From Lithospermum erythrorhizon (lineage: Eukaryota; Streptophyta; Magnoliopsida; Boraginales; Boraginaceae), in NCBI GenBank assembly GCA_019722365.1, contig JADFUC010002372.1, positions 310,001 through 374,000 of the forward strand: DNA of 64,000 bases, given 5' to 3'. Position numbers and translations under genes: made by a program. The notes below the pieces were generated by a model. That model saw only the letters and a program-made list of their open reading frames with translations, was not told the origin of the DNA and did no database searches. This document shows positions 52,601 to 64,000 of the stretch, in pieces (positions within the stretch are counted from its first letter, which is position 1; the number at the start of each line of letters is the position of its first letter).

Positions 52601-54959
52601 CAATAATACGTAAATAATAAAAGTTTTGTTTTCATAAGTATATATGAAACTATATCAATAATAAGCTATTCTACTCCATATAATTTGAAAAGTAATTACA
52701 AACTAATTTGCCAAAAAATTAACTATATGTTTGTTGAAAAATTACAACTCAAAATAAGTGTGAAATTTAAGTAATATAAATTAAAGAAGCGTTGAATATA
52801 AATCTTTCTACAACATGATAAATTAAAATTGTGCTAGCTCTATATTAAATTATTTATTAAATTGAGTCCTAATTGTATTTCTTTTTCTAAAGGGTATCAA
52901 TCAGGAAATATATATAATAATGGTTTCGTATTTTAATTACCTGACCTACTTATACACATCAATATAATTAATATCATACTTAAAATTTTGAACTATATTT
53001 ATAAAATTTCCCCATTATCAATAAGTAAAAAGACCAAAATTGTTTTACTAATACTATCATTATATACCTGTTCCCCAAGTAGTTGACGTAAGCAATCGAG
53101 AGATTCTGTAACACGCTTAATACGATCGATGTATCATGTAATAAATTTGTTATTTTCTTTTCTTAGTCGAGGAAAAGCAGGAGAAATTTAAATCAAGATC
53201 TTTCATATTTCAAACTAATTATCCATTCCTCAAGTTGCTAATTGTGTTTGATTTTTTATTTCAATAATATAATTTGGGATATTAATATTATTACTAAATT
53301 CACTTTTACTAAAAATATTATTCATGACATATAAGATTTTAGTTATAAAAAATTATTATTTTTGTTGAATAAGGATAATATATAATAATAATTTAAGTAA
53401 TATTAGTAATAAATTATACTTGAAATAAATATACTACAAGACAAAAAGCAAATATTATCCACAAAAAAGAATCCAATCAGGCTATAAAAATCGATACTAT
53501 TGATTTTTTAAAAAATATTTAATCATCATATTTGGATTATAATTTTTCATAGTATGTTTTAAAGATTTCCGACCCTGATCAAAGTACTCTTCAAAAAATA
53601 AAACATTAACTAGAAAAAATTCGGCGAGTGCAAGCTACGCTTTGAACGATTTAAATTAAATATAAAATATATCTCAATATATTCGACAATTAATTAAGTA
53701 CGTAGACGCACGCCTTTCTCTTTATTAGTGAGAGTAAATCCCCTTTTAATCCAACCGTTGCATTTATCTCGAACTCAAAACATCTGTAACGGCCTTACTA
53801 AGCGCGATAACATTCACCGAAAGCTATATCTCAATTTGTCTAAGCAACCTCAACAATATCAACTAGATAATATTAAGCTTCATCTTTGTGTATAACCTTC
53901 ATCTAAAGACACTAATCTTTTGTATAACCCCATCTAAATATTTTGAGGGAACTCCTGAAAAGATACAACTGACAAAAGGTCATTGGTTAATTCATAGTTA
54001 CATGATGAGTAATGCACTATATTAAGTTGTTATATTTCATTTATTTGAATTTTTTGGATGGTTAGTCCATGCTGTTGGTATCTCAATTATATTGAATTTA
54101 TTTGAGTATCAGAGTGAAAAATTAATTACTCCTAAATTAATAAAATTCAATTTAATTATTTGAATTTGCCAGTTTAATTAATTCACAATCAATCACATAA
54201 TTACATGTCGACCTAACCTCCCAATCAAGACCGACACGTATAAATTGGCCACATATTTTACCAATTGAAATTAATTACTAGGGTAAAATTAGGATTTATT
54301 ATTAAATTAAACCTAATTTTATACCTCATATGATGATGTGGCATTAAAATAGGGTTTTCTAAATTTATGGAGTTTTAATAATAAATTGAAGGAAAAAATC
54401 AAAATAAAAATTCAAATTTTCATTGATAACGGCTCAAATGACCGTGTTGGTTTAAACAAATTGAATTTCGCAAAGTGGGCGCAAGTTTGGGTAAATGGTT
54501 AGGTAATGTTTACCTGTGGAAAGCAAATTGAATTTCAAAGTCGGAGCAAGCTTGGTTTGCACTTAATATTATTTTAATATTAAATTTAAATCGACGATCT
54601 GCATCATACCCCTCAATTATTCAACGATGAATGGGGCTGAGATCAGTGTGATCCGCCTGAAAAATGAACCCTAACCAATTAGAAACATGTCCTAAAGTTC
54701 TCATATAAACCCTCTCTATATTTTCGAAAATAATAAGTCAAGAGGAGAAATGTATCAGAATAATTCAAGATACGAACGTGAAAAGTCGGTAAAGCCCAAG
54801 ACATCACAGTGACACCAGCTGAAAACCTCAAAAACGTGAAGATTTCAAAGGAAATAAATGCTAATTTGACCACCAAGTGACCCACCAGCTTGAAGATTCA
54901 AAGGGAAAGAGCACATCCGGACACCGGGGTTAACACTGTTAAGCGCCCAAACCTATCCA
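49644..54959. other. CKX upstream region and AT-rich intergenic DNA
   Basis: The CKX promoter must lie in the first part, but no TATA box can be chosen among the many AT runs. A repeat block is at 50027-50140. From 50900 to 54600 the DNA is very AT-rich with (TAA)n-like runs (such as 52063-52085 and 52264-52280) and no supported gene. The frames at 50636-50944 and 51356-51577 show no family likeness. Confidence 0.5.
50027..50140. repeat. 28-bp repeat with embedded TTTAGGG motifs
   Basis: Units GAGGGTTTGCACTAAATTGG... start at 50027 and 50055 (28 bp each), with a third from 50083 interrupted by two copies of a T-run plus TTTAGGGTTA. It lies about 385-500 bp upstream of the CKX start codon. 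The TTTAGGG pieces match the plant telomere unit but are too few to be a telomeric tract. Confidence 0.75.
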
Positions 54960-55108
54960 AGAAGGCGCCAGTATCTAAAATCCAAAAGCGAAAGGGCCAA
55001 TCCCCAAAATCCGGCTGCGAAGGCGGCACCAACTCAAAAATCCGATGTTAAGGCGACTCAAATTTCGAAAAATCCAATGCGAAGGCGGCCAATCCCCAAA
55101 GTCCGACA
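54960..55108 (+). repeat. Minisatellite of about 30 bp, five copies
   Basis: Units of 28-31 bp start near 54961, 54988, 55017, 55048 and 55079. Each reads like GCGAAGGCGGCCAATCCCCA followed by AAATCCGA. A consensus unit would encode a Lys-Ala-Ala-Asn-Pro-Lys-like decapeptide, but indels break the frame. It lies upstream of the copia remnant and may be part of a decayed gag or linker. Confidence 0.6.
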
Positions 55109-55759
55109 GCGTCGAGCTGCCCATCCCTTTGGCTGCTTTCTGCGAACACGCTGCGCTTCGGGCCGTTGAAATATTTAGATATTTAACTTTCAAATATGTC
55201 TGCTAAAACAATTTTGATTGTGACAACCGATTTACTTACATTAAATATTAATAATGATATGCTAAATATTAATTGTCTAAATAAGTCATCGTAACCCTTA
55301 ATGTCAATATCGCCTATTTCCTAAATACATTGTCTAAATAATTAATATATATAGAACTTACATATATATGCGAATATAACTTGAATGATTAATCAATCGC
55401 TTGTACAATCTAAATTGTTCAACGGGTATTTTACAAGATCCGATTTCATATTTCCACCACCCCACTTGCCTAAGATTTATGATATTAGTATCAACGACCT
55501 TCCATACCGATTCCAAATGGGTCGAAGTTATGGTAAGAAACGTGTCACCAAACTCTCGTGACCTGCGCTCGCAATAGATGTTAATGTGATATCCAGCTCA
55601 TACCGACGGCGGCCATCAAAAGCTGGACGGTATGTTTGTCTTCGGATTTGATTTTTAAAGATAAGTTTCAGATGTGACTCCCCTCATTTCTTGTCTTCGA
55701 ACTTACTTTCTCAGGTCCTAACTCGCCGCTAACTGTGAATTGTTTGATTCAATTTACTG

Positions 55760-57780
55760 CTATTAGTTGTATTATACAAGACCATGCCACCGAGGAACCT
55801 CGATCAGAAGAAGCCGAACGGACTCTACTACTTTAAAAAGTATTCTGGGTCATGGATGCTCTACGCGACGGGAAGCGTACCTTCAGACGGCGGGCATCGC
55901 AGATTGGGGATCCCCTCGACAAAGTAGTTCGGCTTCAAGTATCTTATTTCTAATTCATGTCGGGCTTGTCGAATAAGGCTCAGATTGTGTCATCAAGCCA
56001 AACAATTTGTGGAGTCTTTTGTTAGTAAATAACATATGCTTCAGAGTTTCGAATTAATACATTGTGATTTCATGGGTCCAGATCACATTTTGTCTTCGTG
56101 GTGCCCGATATTTTAACTAACTATCATGATGATTATTCTCGTGGTTGCGGATTATTTTGTTGAATGATAAAACTGAAGTTCAGAAATCTTTTATGCATTT
56201 TTTGGCTATTTTTTATCTCCAATTTCAGTCCAAAGTTCTTGGGAGGTACGGAAAGTACAATGGAACTGAATTTATGTGCCTTTTTAAGGATTATTTCTTC
56301 TTTTTGATAATGGCATTATTTTTCAAACCTTCATATTGGTACTACCCAAAATGGATGGAACTTGAAACATCTGCCATATTCTTAATGTAGTCAGGCTTTT
56401 ACGCTGTGCTAATCTACCTATTAAGTTTCTCAGCGAATGTATTCTTTCCTGGTGGTTATTTGATCAATCGTGATTCTTCGAAATGTTTCCTTTTAAGACC
56501 CTTACGAGCTTTTTTTTTTATGGAAAATCCCCTTCGTACTCTCATATTCGTGTGTTTGGGTCTTTGTGCTTTGCTCATAATCTGAAATGTAAACAGGATA
56601 AATTTGGTAGTCGTACTCGGCGGTGCATTTGGTTTGCTTATCCAGATGGGACAGTGGGCGGAAACTTTTGATTTGGAGTCTTGCGAATATTTTGTTTCCA
56701 GTGATGTTGCTCCCCATGAATTACCACACAAAGACGAGAATCTTAGCTCGCGGTTTTCGCTACTTGCTGCTTTGGAAGAGTAATGGCTCATTGGCTTTAT
56801 TCAGATTACTCATTATTTAGTCTGTGTAGCGACGCTTACATTGCCCGCATATGTTGATGATTCGGACATTTCGCAATGACTCGCCAAGCTTACTTTCAAA
56901 GAGTATCTTAGCTCGTGTTTTCACAATGGCTGATTCGAGGATACTTAAAGTATTTTTGAGGGTCGTAGGCCGCCTTTCAGAAGCTGCTATGGATATTTCA
57001 CTGCCAGAAATATGCTCTTGATATTATTGCAGAAGCTGGTTTGCTCTGGCTAAACTCAGGCATTTCCACGAGCGTAACCAACAATCGCCAAGTCGACTGC
57101 CATGGTTCTTCTCCATGATTCTTAGCGCTATCGACGGTTGGTTGGTCAAGCATTTACCTACCTTTACACTTCATGATCTTTCTTTGTTGTACACGTGAGT
57201 TATCTCGCTTCGTACGAGCCTCACAAGATCATTATCGTCATAAATACAGCTGCAAAGTATTTGAAAGGTTGTCCCATATGGTATTCTTTTATCCTCGTTG
57301 CTCGCGATCCGAAACTATCCGTCAGTGTGATTCCCGACAAGCATTCTATGTCCTGGGCGGGGCGCGTTCTGCCAGCCTGCTTTTCAAGCCGGTTAAGTAC
57401 CGCATCAGGTTCCGATCTTCTATGTAGGGCCGAATATCGATCTACGGCGGTTCTTATGACAGTCGTCGCCTGGTCTCTCGTGACAATTTGGGCGACTCAC
57501 ATACACCCAAGAATGGAGGTATTTCAAGGATACCGGGCCGCCTATTCATCCGCACGTAACCCGGTTTTTCATGAAACAGACGTACATACTGGTGATTGAT
57601 TGTCATTTCATAGGACGCTGCTATCGCGTGCTATTTGTATGTCTCATGTTTCTACTACTTAATCACCGGGCGGATATTTTTACTAAGACTCTCTGAAGAT
57701 CTACGCTTGACTTTTTACTGGCAGTCGGGGCATTTGCATCTTCATGGCTGCCCAATCCCGGTGAGGCGTTTGAACACATT
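55760..57780 (+). mobile_element. Decayed Ty1/copia element with internal deletion
   Basis: Plus-strand fragments follow copia order across several frames. A pre-integrase region (about 55800-55870) reads NGLYYFKKYSGSWMLYATG. The integrase core spans about 56030-56390, with FLLNDKTEVQKSFMHF-like and YGKYNGTEF text. The integrase C-terminal part (about 56515-56760) reads GKSPSYSHIRVFGSLCFAHN. RT resumes at 56848 with YVDD and continues to YALDIIAEAG-like text near 57015. RNase H lies at about 57240-57480 (YLKGCP) and 57520-57690 (ARNPVFHE and CMSHVSTT). The N-terminal half of RT, expected between 56790 and 56848, is missing. No LTRs were found. Stops and frameshifts are frequent. Confidence 0.82.
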
Positions 57781-57784
57781 TTCT

Positions 57785-58199
57785 GACACGGTCGAGAGTT
57801 ATAGTCCTCTACCCATGTCCCGATCTTCGACGTGTGGTGAAAGCAATTGGGTCAATAACGGTATTCGATTCAAACCTTTTTGAAGATAACAAATTGTTTA
57901 AAACGAATTCAATCCCCATTTTCGCTTAACGTAATCAAGCTTATTCTTTAATAAGTCTAAGCGCCTTAAAGAGTCGATCGATGTTCGGAGGCTCAAAGAT
58001 TTAGTCTAACAAACGCCAAGCTATTCAAGGAGTTCGTGATCTTTTGTTATAGCGCTTTGTAAGGAAAACTCTACAATTTTATGCCTGCTTTTGGGCAGTT
58101 GCAGAAATGACTTTGGCGGTTTTAATCGAATAGTTTTTAAAATTGATAGTCCATAGTTTTTAATCCTAAGTACGTATTGATTCATTTGTTAGGCTCGCA
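57785..58199. other. Spacer between two copia remnants
   Basis: No gene. It may contain the 3' end of the upstream element or the 5' part of the LTR of the next, but no terminal TG/CA or target duplication could be identified. Confidence 0.35.
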
Positions 58200-61100
58200 T
58201 ACAAATGATCGCTGTCATTTGTTTCCCGAGAATTGGCTTTAAACGATCCTTATTTTGGAAGTGAAAATATCGACCATCGAGACCCCACGGTAGGGTCGCT
58301 CGACGGCTCACGATCGAGACCCCATCAAGCAGGCGGTGTCTCGATAGTGGTCCCGAATGAACAGACTCGGCCTCGATAGGGTCTACACTGCAGGGGGCTT
58401 ATAGCCGTTACCCCGGCCCATCGGGCTCATCGAGACCTGTGTCTCGATGGGGTCTCAATGCGCGGCCTTTTTCTCAGATTTTATACACTATATAAGTCTT
58501 CTTTCTATTTTAAAACCCCATCTTTTAGCTAATTCTCAAGCATTAAATTCTTCAAATTCAAAAGGCAAAAGTCAATAACTCTTTATTTAATCTTCATTAT
58601 CTTTGGTGTAGAAGCCTTAGTCAGGTGCAAATTTGTGCTTACTCAATTATCACCAGGCCTTTGAAGCTTAAAACCCCTCTAGGAGCGGTGTAAAGCATGT
58701 GGCTCGTATTCCTAGTTGGAGTAAAGGAAGGAACTTAAGAGGGTATTCTTCGTTCCCTAATCTAGGCAGATTTAGGTGTCAAAACCTTAGCGGGTAGTCA
58801 GTCACTGCTGAGGTTGTGTTTGATAATAGTCTTGCAGGTTGTCGTGTGTAATCAAACAATTCTTCAAGAACTAGTTAGCCTTTGCAAAATCCCGAGGTCG
58901 AGTTTACTCTGTCGAGCAAGAGGGAACCGAAGCTCGTTAAAATCGTGTACTGCTTTACCTCTCAGCTTCTTACTTTCAAGTATTCTTTGTTATTTTAACT
59001 AATCATAATTGCTTGTTTAATTCTGACTAATCATTCTCGAGTTGGGTAGTTGGTCTATCGAATTAATTTCGATTCTATCGCTTGTTAATTCCGCATTATT
59101 CAATTAAAACTCGAAAAAGATAATAATTTAATTTAAAACTCTACGACTAAAGCTTAAAATCTTGTAGAAAGATCATGGCAAGTGAATGGAATATAGGTAG
59201 CTCGGAACTTTGCGGTCAAGGTAGGCCTGCTTAAAGCGTCACCATTGCTCGAATGGATCAAATTATGACTATTTGTGCACCAAGTATCAATGCTCAAAGA
59301 ATTGATTACAAATTATGGGAGGGGCATCATCAAGGGTCCACTCATTCCCATGAAGTATCAAATTATCCAAGCGAGCTCATAGAACTCGACTCAAAGTGAG
59401 GAGGCAAATATATAGTTAAAGCCGCGCGGAAGTCCCACCGAGGACGCTGGATAAAGAGGGACGACGGAGCGCTAAGGGACGAGGAACTCAAGAAAGTGAG
59501 TTAAATTTAAAAGCTATTCCCCACAATGCCATATGCATGGAGGAGCATGCCGAGTCAAGTGGACGCAAATCGGCCAAGTGAGATAGCTGACTCATAAACC
59601 GCCCATATCAAGTTCTAGCCAAGTTCAAGATCATAAACGTTCGACTTTTTGACTAGAGAGCATCAAAACCTTCTCGAAATTTATCATGGAGAGTCTATTA
59701 AAGATACGCATCAAAGGTTCACCATCATCAATAACTTGATTCTCTAGTAAAAGACATTCTCCAAGAATTAAATGCGAGAATTATCAAGCCGCCAATCCCG
59801 AGTTTGGCCAAAAAGTATGTGCCATAAATGAAGTCAAGGATATCAAGACTTCTCCACTAAGAGCTCACTGATCCTTGAAAGCGTAAGAGGAAGTAATTGC
59901 TAACAAGGCCTCGAATCAGGACAAAAAGAAAACGCTCTCGTGGCGCTAAAAGCACAAAAAAGTTGCCGAGAAGATCGTTTTACGAGGATGACGTAAGACA
60001 TGGCCATGTCATGTATCACAAAAGTTTCTAAGATTCAAAAAGAATAATGATGATCATGGATATAAGCTTCAAGAAATGACAACTACGAAAGAAGTACGAA
60101 GGACAAAGAGAAGAGGGCAAAATCAAAAAGAGATAAAATGTTTTGGAATGCAACAAGTCTCGACATCCAAGCATGGATTGTTCTCGCCTAGCTAAGAGTT
60201 CCCCAATCCAAGAAAGTATGCAACAAGGCCACTGGGAGGATGACCAGTTTAATCCGGAATCTCGGTCAGACATACGCAACGTAGCTGCCTCCCACAAGAC
60301 AAAGCATCTACGGAGGTACTCTTAACTCCAATTCTCTATCGGACGACGAGCTCATTAGTGATGATTTAATCGACTAGTAGTTTCGACAAGCTAAGCAATA
60401 ACTATAACGAAGTTGTTGTGAAAGTTTTGAAAATTGCTTAAAAAGTTAAACAACTTTCAAAACAAATAAAAACTTGCTTCGCTAAACTACTTCTCTCGAA
60501 ATGAAGTTACTTCGCTAAAGCTTGACTCCAATCTTAAAAAGTGATGGAATTCTTGAAAATTGGAGCTTAAACAAAAATCTTAGTAAGATTGAGTTGGAAA
60601 ATGTAGAACTCAAAATCACCAACTTGTATTCCTTGAGAACAAACAAGTTGAATGAAATTCTTGATGCTCAACGTTATCCAACCAACAAAAAGGGGTTAGG
60701 CTATTCAAGTGATAACTCTTATCCTTCTAATGTTGCTTCATCATCCGGTATCAAATTTGTTAGACCGCATTCACTTGTACTTATCACAGAAAAGAAATCA
60801 CGAGTCTTCTGTGATGTCCCGGCTCAAAGGTTGCAATGATTGGGCACCCTATGCCCAAGTCCTCAAAAGCATCGAAACGGATCGTGAGGAAATCCATTTT
60901 ACTTACTAACCTCAAGGACCCAAATCACATCGGGTACCGAATCTAACTTGATTTCATGTCAGACGGGCCGCCTCATCCATGAAAAAGACAATATTTGACG
61001 GTGGATAAATGGATGCCCGGCGCACACGACTCGTGAGACGCTTTTACTTTTCTTAAAGCTCGGGTAACAAGGCGGTAGTGGAAATGTAAAGTTCGCTAAC

Positions 61101-64000
61101 AACGAAAACCGCCAAAAATCTTAGGTAAATGATGCATCGTGATTAAAAAATACTTTGCTTGCTTGACGGCGTTAAGTTTAACTTACTAAGCGTGAGTCAA
61201 TTATGCAAACGACATGAGGTCAAGTTTTCTAAACATAAATGTGTCATTTCGAATGCTTCATCTTCATTTGTCAGGCATGGTTATCGTATCAACAATGTCT
61301 ACTATGTAAATTTCGATTCGTCAGTTTTAAGAATATTTTGTACGAATGTGGTTCATGATGATTTTAGCTTATGGCATCGACGGTCATCACGCAAGATTGA
61401 AATGCGTTATCTAAATCGCATGTTAACTCGCGACGTAAAGGTCTACCAAGTCTCACATACAAAAAGATAAACTTTGCGACGCATGTCAACTCTGTGAAAC
61501 GCATGTAAATCATTCTTTAAATCTATATAAATCTTGTTTCACAAAACCATGTGCCTCGATTCGTTACATAGCGGATTTGTTCGAGAGATGGATGCGTAGC
61601 CTGGGAGTGATCTAAATATGTCTTTGTAATCAGGATGATTACTCAAGGTTTGCTTCGGTAATTGGTCTCGCTAATGCGGGACGCTTAAAGAAGCTCGCTA
61701 AGTTGCGTGAGAAAGCTCACGAACGGTAAGCGGCTCCAAAATCAAAGCCATAAAGGTTTATCATGGAGGTGAGTTCGAAATGAGTGGAGTTCAAGAGTTT
61801 TGTGAGTACGTGGATCCAACACAACTTTTCGGCACCAGTTAACACCTCAACAAACGGAGTTGTCGAGCCGAAGTATCAGACCATTCAAGAAACGGGGCCG
61901 GACTACGCCAATGAACAATGCACAACCTCGCCAAAATAACATTTCCTTTGGGGGACATGTCGCGGACACCGCTTGTTATACTATCAACCGGCATTTCTAG
62001 ACCTATTCTCGACAAAACTCCTTATGAACTTCGTACTCAGAAGATCCCTCAGACATTACTTTAAAGTTTGCGGGTATAAATGCTATATTCTAAACACCAA
62101 AGATGGGATTGGGTAAATTTGATGCTAAATCTAACGAGGCAATCTTCTCGTTACTCGAAACTAGTAAAGCATATATCATCTATAATAAGAAGGGATCAAC
62201 GCGCCATGTTAATCTATTCATGTTAACTCGATTTAATCTAATCCGCTTTGTCGAGAAAGTTGTAAGTAGATGAGGACGACTAATAGTGTCAATGTGGATG
62301 CGAATTCACAAAGAAGGACAGCCTCAAAACCAAGGTTCAAACGAGGAAGCATCAATTACGTGGGGAGAAACAAATAATCATCGAGAACCGCAAAACGGAT
62401 TTAATATTCCAAGGGCGAACACATCACGAAGATTTACATGTGGAGACGAATCGTTAGAATCATCCCCCTCGACCTCATTCTAGGTGATCTCTCTCCAGGG
62501 TAACTACTGATCCTCTTTAAACAATGTTTTCCTTCAGTGCTTACGTGTCTCAAAGTAGTACCTCTTAATGTTAAACAAGCTCTGAGGACTTGCATTGGAT
62601 TTTATCTATGCAAAAAGAACTTGAACAATTTGAAATATGCAAAGTTTGTCATTTAGTTGAAAAACTCAGGCTAGAACCATTATTGGAACAAATGGGTTTT
62701 TTAGGAATAAACTTGACGAAACCGGGGTGTCATTTTGGTAAACAAGAGTCGCCTCATTACCCGTTATAATCAAGTCGGCGAGTAGACTTCGATGAAACTT
62801 TTGCTCCGTCAAGAAGTCGAATCCATTCGTATTATCCTAGCTTTCGCTAGTCATATGGATTTCAAACTACACCAAATGGATGTTAAAAGTGCTTTTTTAA
62901 ATGGTTTTTTGGATGAGGAAGTTTTTGTAAAACAACCACCGGGCTTTGAAGATGCTAATTATCCTTCTCCTCATGCTTAAACTGGGATAAAGCCCTTAAT
63001 GGACAAACAAGTACCTGTGAGCTTGGTATGAGAGGTTAAGCACACATTTAGCTGTGCCGAAAGCCTCAAGAAGCGGAAAGCTCCGATTCCACGCTTTCTC
63101 TCTTAAAACCAAGTGGCAAACATCTTATAGTTGTCCAAATATATGTCGATGATATTATTTTCAGCCTCTACTAATGATTGTCAGGTGAGGAATTTCTAAA
63201 ATGATGACAAGCGAGTTCGAGATGCCATGACGGGCTTAATTCGAACTTCTTTCTCGACTTCAAGTGAAGCAACGGATGACGGATCTTCATTTGTCAAAGC
63301 AAATTCTGAAAGTTGTTTCATAAAGAAATTCGACAAGATGCGAAAGTTGAGCCTTATTCCTATGTCTGGCATCAACTAAGCTCGATGACGGTAGCCAGCG
63401 TACAAGCCGCCACCCAGACAAATATCGGTGTATGATTGGCGCCTTTATCTTACCGCATCTAGACCCAATATTATGTTTGCCGTGGTGTTTCAGGAGCTCG
63501 CTTCCAAGCGTTGCCCCAAAGAGTCTCATCTTAAAGCGGTTAAAAGGATCCCTCTTCGTACGTGAAAGGAACAATTGACTATGGCCTACGGTATCCAACA
63601 ATGAGCAAGAACTTTGAACCTCGTGGGATATTCGATGCGGACTTTGGCGGGTTTCACACTTGATAGGAAAGTACTGGGCTGTGGGACTTGTCATTTCATT
63701 GACATAGCCTACCTCACGGTCGCCAAGAAACAAAATAGTTGGCATTATCAACGGCGGAGGCCGGCATGCGGGCGGTTGGAAATCGCTGCCTGCTGCTGAT
63801 GAAACAAACATCGAGGACTTTGGGGATCAAGTATAATCAAGTACTGCTGTTATGTGACAACACTAGTTGCCATCAACATCGCAAAAATCTTGTGCAACAT
63901 TCTAGCACTGCCAATATCAACCGCCATCATTTCATCCGGGATCACAAAGTGCGGAACATCGATTCAAGTTCGTGGGGGACAAATGATCAACTTCTTATGG
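58200..64000 (+). mobile_element. Decayed copia element, Sirevirus-like, running off the right edge
   Basis: The probable 5' LTR (about 58200-59150) has a palindrome-rich block and then ACTATATAAGTC at 58487. Gag starts at 59175 (MASEWNIGSS) and shows IIKGPLIPMK (about 59325) and a broken knuckle near 60140. A coiled segment (60540-60760) reads ENWSLNKNLSKIELENVELK and LDAQRYPTNKKGLGYSS. The protease site near 61000 is destroyed. Integrase starts at 61159 (LDGVKFNLLSVSQLCKRHEV) and has LWHRR at about 61368 and GGEFEMSGVQEFC at about 61770. RT has QMDVKSAFLNGFLDEEVFVK at about 62870 and YVDDIIF at 63142. RNase H has GTCHFI near 63680, and QVLLLCDNTS-like text (about 63840) runs to the window end. 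It is broken throughout. The clade is inferred from likeness and the LTR palindromes. Confidence 0.85.
58268..58470. repeat. Inverted-repeat block in the LTR
   Basis: ATCGAGACCCCA-like words occur on both strands: CATCGAGACCCCA (58275), GATCGAGACCCCATC (58312), TGTCTCGATAG (58338), CTCGATAGGGTCT (58372), CATCGAGAC (58428) and GTCTCGATGGGGTCTC (58440). They can pair in several combinations into hairpins. Confidence 0.75.

Noticed and set aside
57195..57599. 134-codon frame as an independent gene
   Set aside because: It is a shifted reading of the copia RNase H region; the copia motifs are found in alternating frames across it.
63287..63811. 174-codon minus-strand frame
   Set aside because: The plus strand here is decayed copia RT and RNase H; the antisense frame has no family likeness.

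Overview
The window is nuclear DNA of a flowering plant, most likely a eudicot. Its genes have GT-AG introns and AT-rich intergenic DNA, and it carries Ty1/copia elements, a LINE remnant and plant-only gene families (cytokinin dehydrogenase, family-1 UDP-glycosyltransferases). I cannot name the species. There are no operons, CRISPR arrays, rRNA genes or convincing tRNA genes.

Layout. 1-2,271: mostly non-coding, ending in what may be the last two exons of a plus-strand gene entering from the left. 2,272-13,660: gene-poor AT-rich DNA with a three-copy degenerate repeat (5.4-6.9 kb) and old LTR-like debris. 13.7-16.9 kb: two dead UDP-glycosyltransferase genes, the first zeatin-O-glucosyltransferase-like and split by about 1 kb of foreign DNA. 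19.2-25.2 kb: an intact plus-strand gene for a 675-aa protein I do not recognise, with a C-terminal Rho-N/SAP-like domain. 25.2-26.0 kb: a short convergent intergenic region with a hAT-like MITE. 26.0-28.9 kb: a minus-strand cytosolic NAD-dependent glycerol-3-phosphate dehydrogenase gene, open throughout but with two abnormal splice sites. 29-35.4 kb: intergenic, with a LINE ORF1 remnant and an LTR-like stretch. 35.45-49.64 kb: a minus-strand cytokinin dehydrogenase (CKX) gene whose five exons join into an uninterrupted 544-aa frame, spread over 14 kb because introns 1 and 2 are each about 6 kb. 49.6-55 kb: AT-rich intergenic. 55-64 kb: two decayed copia elements, the second running off the right edge.

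Best finds. Intron 2 of CKX holds a complete copia element with two 350-bp LTRs and the target duplication ATCTA, inserted antisense to the gene. Intron 1 of CKX holds nine tandem units at a steady 123-125 bp, each built of three related sub-repeats. The dehydrogenase gene lacks a GT donor at intron 1 and has TG in place of AG at intron 2. The Rho-N gene has a nearly perfect in-frame 48-bp duplication and a three-copy repeat in its first intron.

Working together: CKX degrades cytokinins and zeatin O-glucosyltransferases store them, so one live and one dead cytokinin-inactivation gene lie about 20 kb apart. This is probably chance, as the UGT is not functional. I found no convincing new multi-gene system.
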